The translations under genes and the position numbers were made by a program. From an uncultured Bacillota bacterium (GTDB lineage Bacteria > Bacillota > Clostridia > Peptostreptococcales > Anaerovoracaceae): a stretch of DNA of 10,457 nt. Shown in pieces: positions 5,526 to 10,457 of the stretch. Below the pieces are notes generated by a model. It was not told where the DNA came from and did not search any database. It saw nothing but the letters and a program-made list of their open reading frames with translations. The stretch lies in assembly GCA_946545145.1 (NCBI GenBank), contig CAMNNG010000040.1, forward strand, positions 1-10,457, read 5' to 3'. Position 1 is the stretch's first letter; each line of letters starts with the position of its first letter.

Positions 5526-6305
5526 ATGGAAGTAACTTTGGAAAAGATAGAACTCGTGAAAGACAGAACAGGCGTCAGCTACAAAGAAGCAAAAGAAGCT
5601 CTCGAGGCTGCAGACGGCAGCGTCGTTGATGCTATCATCAACATCGAGGAGACTCTTGACAACGAAACGAAGAAGTCTGTAGGAGAGCGCGGATCCGACA
5701 TACTCGACTCCGTCAAAGCTCTCGTAAGAAAGGGCAACGTTTCCAGGATCATCGTCAAGAAAAAGGACGGAGAGCAGATCCTCAACCTTCCGGTCAACGC
5801 TGGTATCATCGCTACGATCCTCGCACCGGGCGGCATCCTCGTCAGCCTTATAGCTGCTTACGGCTTCAAGTGCAACGTTGAAGTAGTCAAGACAGACGGC
5901 ACGATCATCGACGTTTCCGACAGAGCCAACGACGCTATCGACAAGGCCAAAGAAAAGGGCAGCGAGTTCAAAGATGCTGCTTTCCAGAAGGGACAGGATG
6001 TTAAGGAAAAGGTCCAGGCTTCGGAAGCTTACGACAAGGTAGTCGACAAGGCCGGAGACGCATTCGAGAAGACTCAGGAAGCTGTTGAGTCCGTCAAGAG
6101 CAGGATCAAGAAGGAAGCTGACGAATTCGAAGATCTCACAGAAGAATTCGAAGACGTCGTAGACGAGGCTGAAGAAGCTGCAGACGGAGCATTCGATGAG
6201 GCTGCTGCTACAGCTGAAGGCGCTGCTGCCGAGGCAGAGGACGCTGCTCAGACGATGGGCGAAGCTGTTGATCAGGCTGTCGATGAAGCTGCAGAAAGAT
6301 TTTAG
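5526..6305 (+). CDS. DUF4342-type protein with UBA/TS-N-like head and acidic tail
   Basis: The protein has 259 residues. Residues about 4-44 look like the UBA/TS-N three-helix fold also found at the start of EF-Ts (VKDRTGVSYKEAKEALE, then GSVVDAIINIEE). Residues about 60-125 match my recollection of DUF4342: a basic strand RIIVKKKDGEQILNLPVN, a glycine-containing hydrophobic segment (about 88-113) and a short polar strand. Residues 131-196 are a mixed-charge helical stretch rich in Lys, Asp, Glu and Ala. From 197 to 257 there is no Lys or Arg, while 25 of the 61 residues are acidic and alanine is frequent. The biochemical function is unknown. I infer a membrane-associated or self-associating protein with an extended acidic helix. 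The ATG at 5526 is chosen for AAGGAGG at 5511-5517, eight bases upstream; an in-frame ATG at 5493 lacks a site. Confidence 0.8.
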   Translation: MEVTLEKIELVKDRTGVSYKEAKEALEAADGSVVDAIINIEETLDNETKKSVGERGSDILDSVKALVRKGNVSRIIVKKKDGEQILNLPVNAGIIATILAPGGILVSLIAAYGFKCNVEVVKTDGTIIDVSDRANDAIDKAKEKGSEFKDAAFQKGQDVKEKVQASEAYDKVVDKAGDAFEKTQEAVESVKSRIKKEADEFEDLTEEFEDVVDEAEEAADGAFDEAAATAEGAAAEAEDAAQTMGEAVDQAVDEAAERF

Positions 6306-6340
6306 ACAAAAATAGCAAAAGGAAGGAACAATAAGAAACA

Positions 6341-7759
6341 ATGAGTGAACAAGCAAACAATGTCACGATGGACAAGATCGTTGCCCTTGCGAAGAGCCGC
6401 GGATTCATTTTCCCGGGCTCGGAGATCTACGGCGGTCTGTCCAACACATGGGATTACGGCCCGTTAGGAGTCGAATTCAAGAACAATATCAAGAAGGCGT
6501 GGTGGCGCAAGTTCGTACAGGAGTCGAAGTACAATGTCGGTCTTGACGCTGCGATATTGATGAATCCGAAAACATGGGAAGCATCCGGTCACGTAGGAGG
6601 ATTCTCCGATCCGCTGATCGACTGCAGATCCTGCAAGGCCCGTTTCCGTGCGGACAAACTGATCGAAGAAGATCTCGCTGAGAAGGGACAGAGCGACGTC
6701 ATCGTTGACGGCTGGTCCGATGAAGAGATGGAAAATTATATAGCAGAGCATCAGGTCAAGTGCCCTGAGTGCGGAGCCAGCAACTTCACCGGACTGAGGC
6801 AGTTCAACCTCATGTTCAAAACGTTCCAGGGCGTCACAGAAGACGCGAAATCGGAGATATACCTCAGACCTGAGACGGCGCAGGGCATCTTCGTCAACTT
6901 CATGAACGTTCAGAGGACTACAAGAAAGAAGCTCCCGTTCGGTATCGCCCAGATCGGCAAATCGTTCAGAAACGAGATCACACCCGGAAACTTCACTTTC
7001 AGAACGAGAGAGTTCGAGCAGATGGAACTTGAATTCTTCTGCAAGCCGGGAACGGATCTTGAATGGTTCGCTTACTGGAAAGACTACTGCAGAGACTTCC
7101 TGAGATCCCTCGGCATGAAGGACGAGAACTTCAGACTCAGAGACCACGAGCAGGAAGAGCTGTCGCACTACAGCAACGCGACTACGGACATCGAGTACCT
7201 CTTCCCGTTCGGATGGGGCGAGCTTTGGGGCATCGCGGACCGTACGGACTTCGACCTCAAACAGCACAGAGAGTTCTCGGGCGAAAAGATGACTTATCAG
7301 GAAGGCGAAGGCAAGGAAATGCAGGAGTACATACCGTACTGCATCGAGCCGTCGCTCGGAGCTGACAGAGTAGCTCTCGCGTTCCTCATCGAAGCATATG
7401 AAGAAGAGACACTCGTCAACGACAAGGGCAAGGAAGACACCAGAGTCGTAATGAGATTCCATCCGGCGCTGGCGCCTTACAAGGCTGCCGTTCTTCCGCT
7501 GGCGAAGAAGCTTTCGGATCAGGCTGAGGCCGTATATGAAAAACTCTCAAAATATTTCAATGTCGATTTTGACGTAACGGGATCCATCGGTAAGAGATAC
7601 CGCCGTCAGGACGAGATAGGAACGCCTTTCTGCATCTGTGTCGACTTCGATACCGAAAACGACGGACAGGTGACCATCAGGGATAGAGACACGATGGAAC
7701 AGGTAAGGCTGCCTATTGACGAAGTAAAAAGTTATATTGAGGAGAGACTTGATTTTTAG
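6341..7759 (+). CDS. glyQS: Glycine--tRNA ligase, dimeric single-chain type
   Basis: The protein has 472 residues, the size of the bacterial alpha2 enzyme rather than the split alpha/beta form. It charges tRNA-Gly with glycine. The class II core includes FIFPGSEIYGG and WDYGPLG near the N-terminus, RPETAQGIF (176-184), motif 2 with FRNE (209-212) and the REFEQMELEFF strand, and motif 3 around EPSLGADRVALAFL (336-349). Two cysteine pairs (Cys95/Cys98 and Cys141/Cys144) form the zinc-binding insertion. The C-terminal anticodon-binding domain starts near residue 376. The start at 6341 is preceded by AGGAAGGA at 6320-6327, thirteen bases away, a rather long gap. Only 35 bases separate it from the gene upstream, which leaves no room for a T-box leader, a common control of this gene in Bacillota. 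Arginine is mainly AGA. Confidence 0.97.
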   Translation: MSEQANNVTMDKIVALAKSRGFIFPGSEIYGGLSNTWDYGPLGVEFKNNIKKAWWRKFVQESKYNVGLDAAILMNPKTWEASGHVGGFSDPLIDCRSCKARFRADKLIEEDLAEKGQSDVIVDGWSDEEMENYIAEHQVKCPECGASNFTGLRQFNLMFKTFQGVTEDAKSEIYLRPETAQGIFVNFMNVQRTTRKKLPFGIAQIGKSFRNEITPGNFTFRTREFEQMELEFFCKPGTDLEWFAYWKDYCRDFLRSLGMKDENFRLRDHEQEELSHYSNATTDIEYLFPFGWGELWGIADRTDFDLKQHREFSGEKMTYQEGEGKEMQEYIPYCIEPSLGADRVALAFLIEAYEEETLVNDKGKEDTRVVMRFHPALAPYKAAVLPLAKKLSDQAEAVYEKLSKYFNVDFDVTGSIGKRYRRQDEIGTPFCICVDFDTENDGQVTIRDRDTMEQVRLPIDEVKSYIEERLDF

Positions 7760-7770
7760 GAGGTCACTAA

Positions 7771-10413
7771 ATGGCTAAATACGTTTACTCTTTCAATGAA
7801 GGTAACAAAGACATGAGATATGTCCTCGGCGGCAAGGGCGCGAACCTTGCCGAGATGACAAAGATCGGTCTTCCGGTACCGTTTGGTTTCACAGTCACAT
7901 GTCAGGCATGCAACAAGTATTACGAGGATGGAAAAGTAGTATCGGATGATCTCGTAAGCGAGATCATGGCGAAGCTTGAAGAACTCGAGGCCGTCAGCGG
8001 CAAGAAGTTCGGAGATCCGGACAACCCGCTTCTCGTATCGGTTCGTTCCGGAGCGCCGTTCTCGATGCCGGGCATGATGGATACGATCCTGAATCTGGGA
8101 CTCAATGACGACTCCGTACTCGGAGTTGCGAAGCTCACGAACAATGAGAGATTCGCGTATGACAGCTACAGAAGATTCATCCAGATGTATTCGGACATCG
8201 TCCTCGAGATCAAGAAGGACAAGTTCGACAAGATCTTCGACGGAAAGAAGGCGGAAAGAGGCGTCGAATTCGACGTCGAACTGACTGCCGAAGATCTCAA
8301 GGAGATCATAGAAGACTACAAAAAACTCGTTGTCGCCGAGATAGGCAAGGGCTTCCCCGAGGATCCGAAGGATCAGCTGATGGAAGCTGTCCTGGCTGTA
8401 TTCCGTTCGTGGAACACAGAAAGAGCAGTCCTCTACAGAGAACTCAACAACATCGACTCGACGCTCGGCACAGCCGTCAACGTCCAGGAGATGGTATTCG
8501 GAAACATGGGAGACGACTCCGGTACAGGCGTCGCCTTCACAAGAAGCCCGTCGACAGGCGAAAAGAAAGTATTCGGAGAATTCCTCGTCAACGCTCAGGG
8601 TGAAGACGTAGTTGCCGGCATCAGAACGCCGCAGCCGATCGCTGAGATGGAGCAGACATTCCCCGAAGTATATAAGGAATTCACAAAGATCGCTGAACTC
8701 CTCGAGAACCACTACAAGAACATGCAGGACATGGAGTTCACAGTCGAAAGAGGAAAACTCTACATGCTGCAGACGCGTGACGGCAAGAGAACGGCTCAGG
8801 CTGCTGTCAAAGTCGCCGTCGACATGGTAGATGAGGGACTCATAACGAAGGAGACAGCCGTATCGAGGATCGAGCCTGATCAGATCGGCCAGCTCCTCCA
8901 CCCGAAGTTCTCTGACGCTGACCTTGCTGCTAACGAAGCAGTCGCAAAGGGTCTTCCGGCAAGCCCGGGCGCTGCAAGCGGACAGATCTTCTTCACAGCT
9001 GAGACTGCAAAGGCAGCTGTCGAAGACGGAAAGAAAGTCGTACTCGTAAGAGCTGAGACATCACCTGAAGACCTCGCCGGAATGGTAGTCGCAGAAGGCA
9101 TCCTCACAGAGCGCGGCGGTATGACATCGCACGCTGCTGTAGTTGCAAGAGGCATGGGCAAGTGCTGCGTAGCGGGCTGCTCGGCTATCAAGATCGATGA
9201 AAAAGCAGGCACGATGACGGTCGCAGGAAATATTCTCAAAGAAGGAGACATCATTTCGATCGACGGTTCGTCAGGATGCGTATACCTCGGCGAACTCGAA
9301 ATGGTCGCACCGGACCTTTCGAACGACTTCGCTCAGATCATGAAGTGGGCAGACGAGATCAGAAGACTCAAGGTAAGAACGAACGCCGATACGCCGGCTG
9401 ACGCAGCTCAGGCTGTCAAGTTCGGTGCAGAGGGCATCGGCCTGTGCCGTACAGAGCACATGTTCTTCGGAGAGGACAGGATCAAGGCTATGAGAAGAAT
9501 GATCCTCGCCGACGAAGAGTCCGAAAGAAGAGAAGCTCTTGCTCTGCTGTTGCCGTATCAGAAGAGCGACTTCAAGGGAATATTCGAAGCGATGGAAGAC
9601 AGACCGGTAACGATCAGACTGATCGACCCGCCGCTGCACGAATTCGTACCGCATACAGACGAAGAGATCCAGGTGCTTGCTGATGAATTCGGACTCGATT
9701 TCACGAAGCTCAAGCACCGCGTAAGCGAACTCAAAGAGTTCAACCCGATGCTCGGTCACAGAGGGTGCCGTCTGACGATCACATATCCTGAGATCGCAGA
9801 GATGCAGGCAGAAGCCATCATCATGGCCGCCATCGAGCTCAAGAAGGAAAAGGGTCTCGAGGTAGTTCCGGAAATCATGATACCGCTGGTAGGCAATGTG
9901 AAGGAACTCGCTTATGTCAAGAAGTACGTCGTAGAGACTATCGAAAAGGTCTTCGAGCGCGAAGGCGAAAAGGTAGACTACATCGTCGGAACGATGATCG
10001 AGATCCCGCGCGCTGCACTGACGGCCGACGAGGTCGCTAAAGAAGCTGACTTCTTCTCGTTCGGAACGAACGACCTTACTCAGATGACTCTTGGATTCTC
10101 CCGTGACGATACGGGCAGGATCATCAAGGAGTATGTCGAAAAGGGCGTATTCGAAGAGGATCCGTTCCAGAGCCTCGATCAGACAGGCGTAGGCCAGCTC
10201 GTGCAGATAGCTGTAGAGAAGGGCCGCAAGGTCAACCCGTACCTCAAGCTTGGTATCTGCGGTGAGCACGGCGGAGATCCGTCGTCGATCGACTTCTGCC
10301 ACAGAGTGGGACTCGACTATGTATCCTGCTCGCCGTTCCGTGTACCTATCGCAAGGCTCGCGGCAGCGCAGGCAGTAGTAAGAGAGAATTCAAACACGGA
10401 AGCGGACAAATAA
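7771..10413 (+). CDS. ppdK: Pyruvate, phosphate dikinase
   Basis: The protein has 880 residues, full length for the family. It interconverts pyruvate + ATP + Pi and PEP + AMP + PPi, supporting glycolysis with PPi or gluconeogenesis in anaerobes. Order of domains: N-terminal ATP-grasp nucleotide-binding region (about 1-340, with GGKGANLAEM and SVRSGAPFSMPGMMDT), the swivelling phosphohistidine domain with GGMTSHAAVVARG and catalytic His454, then the PEP/pyruvate barrel with GLCRTEHMF, MLGHRGCR, TMIEIPRAA, SFGTNDLTQM and GICGEHGGD carrying catalytic Cys830. The ATG at 7771 has AGGAGG at 7758-7763, overlapping the stop codon of the glycyl-tRNA synthetase gene, so the two are probably co-transcribed and perhaps coupled. 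The threonine two residues before the catalytic histidine, the phosphorylation target of PPDK regulatory proteins in plants and some bacteria, is Thr452. A strong terminator follows. Confidence 0.98.
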   Translation: MAKYVYSFNEGNKDMRYVLGGKGANLAEMTKIGLPVPFGFTVTCQACNKYYEDGKVVSDDLVSEIMAKLEELEAVSGKKFGDPDNPLLVSVRSGAPFSMPGMMDTILNLGLNDDSVLGVAKLTNNERFAYDSYRRFIQMYSDIVLEIKKDKFDKIFDGKKAERGVEFDVELTAEDLKEIIEDYKKLVVAEIGKGFPEDPKDQLMEAVLAVFRSWNTERAVLYRELNNIDSTLGTAVNVQEMVFGNMGDDSGTGVAFTRSPSTGEKKVFGEFLVNAQGEDVVAGIRTPQPIAEMEQTFPEVYKEFTKIAELLENHYKNMQDMEFTVERGKLYMLQTRDGKRTAQAAVKVAVDMVDEGLITKETAVSRIEPDQIGQLLHPKFSDADLAANEAVAKGLPASPGAASGQIFFTAETAKAAVEDGKKVVLVRAETSPEDLAGMVVAEGILTERGGMTSHAAVVARGMGKCCVAGCSAIKIDEKAGTMTVAGNILKEGDIISIDGSSGCVYLGELEMVAPDLSNDFAQIMKWADEIRRLKVRTNADTPADAAQAVKFGAEGIGLCRTEHMFFGEDRIKAMRRMILADEESERREALALLLPYQKSDFKGIFEAMEDRPVTIRLIDPPLHEFVPHTDEEIQVLADEFGLDFTKLKHRVSELKEFNPMLGHRGCRLTITYPEIAEMQAEAIIMAAIELKKEKGLEVVPEIMIPLVGNVKELAYVKKYVVETIEKVFEREGEKVDYIVGTMIEIPRAALTADEVAKEADFFSFGTNDLTQMTLGFSRDDTGRIIKEYVEKGVFEEDPFQSLDQTGVGQLVQIAVEKGRKVNPYLKLGICGEHGGDPSSIDFCHRVGLDYVSCSPFRVPIARLAAAQAVVRENSNTEADK

Positions 10414-10427
10414 CAGAATTAACTATG

Positions 10428-10457
10428 AAGACCCGGGAGAGATCCCGGGTCTTTTCT
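10428..10457 (+). terminator. Strong Rho-independent terminator after ppdK
   Basis: A perfect 11-bp stem, AAGACCCGGGA at 10428-10438 with TCCCGGGTCTT at 10443-10453, is closed by a GAGA tetraloop of the stable GNRA type. It runs directly into a TTTTCT tail that reaches the window end. It starts 15 bases after the ppdK stop and marks the end of the transcription unit. Confidence 0.93.

Noticed and set aside
6306..6340. T-box leader or other riboswitch before the glycyl-tRNA synthetase gene
   Set aside because: The gap is only 35 bases and AT-rich, without a stem, specifier loop or antiterminator.
5340..6356. Long open frame on the minus strand opposite the DUF4342 gene
   Set aside because: It is antisense to a gene with a perfect ribosome binding site; its Ser/Leu/Val-rich product arises from the alternating GCT/GAA codons on the other strand and has no start signal of its own.
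6705..6742. Promoter from TTGACG at 6705 and TATATA at 6737 inside the synthetase gene
   Set aside because: The spacer is 26 bases, far too long for a sigma-A promoter.
7756..8901. Long open frames on the minus strand opposite ppdK and the synthetase gene
   Set aside because: The + strand genes are unmistakable full-length enzymes. The reverse frames stay open because of codon bias and show no family motifs or plausible ribosome binding sites.

Overview
This window reads as a conserved housekeeping block from a member of the Bacillota, most likely an anaerobic Clostridia-type bacterium. The gene order phoH-ybeY-cdd-era-recO-glycyl-tRNA synthetase-ppdK is typical of that group. Ribosome binding sites are strong (AAGGAGG type), AGA and AGG dominate among arginine codons, one gene starts with TTG, and base composition is roughly balanced. 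The exact genus cannot be told from the sequence.

Layout, all on the + strand: (1) 7-1002, an XRE-type DNA-binding protein fused to about six membrane segments, closed by a clear terminator at 1044-1067. (2) 1068-1235, a non-coding stretch with a degenerate 17-bp tandem repeat running into a probable promoter. (3) 1236-1815, a HINT-type histidine-triad gene followed by rpsU (ribosomal protein S21). A consensus sigma-A promoter for rpsU lies inside the last codons of the histidine-triad gene, and a hairpin terminator follows rpsU. (4) 1863-1975, a second short-repeat leader, then the tightly packed run phoH (TTG start)-ybeY-cdd-era-recO (1976-5487), with 10-bp and 4-bp overlaps at two junctions. 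(5) 5526-6305, a DUF4342-type protein with a UBA/TS-N-like head, a hydrophobic segment and a long acidic alanine-rich tail. (6) 6341-7759, dimeric-type glycyl-tRNA synthetase. (7) 7771-10413, pyruvate phosphate dikinase, closed by a very strong terminator at the window's end.

Functionally, most genes serve ribosome biogenesis and translation: S21, the PhoH-family ATPase, the YbeY RNase, the Era GTPase and GlyRS. Others cover pyrimidine salvage (Cdd), recombinational repair (RecO) and PEP/pyruvate interconversion (PpdK). I see no mobile element, CRISPR array, tRNA, rRNA or defence system. The points most worth a second look are the promoter hidden in coding sequence at 1557-1586, a probable second intragenic promoter at 5299-5327 in recO, the two related repeat leaders, the DUF4342 protein with its acidic tail, and the genes missing from the usual syntenic block. 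I found no convincing new multi-gene system.
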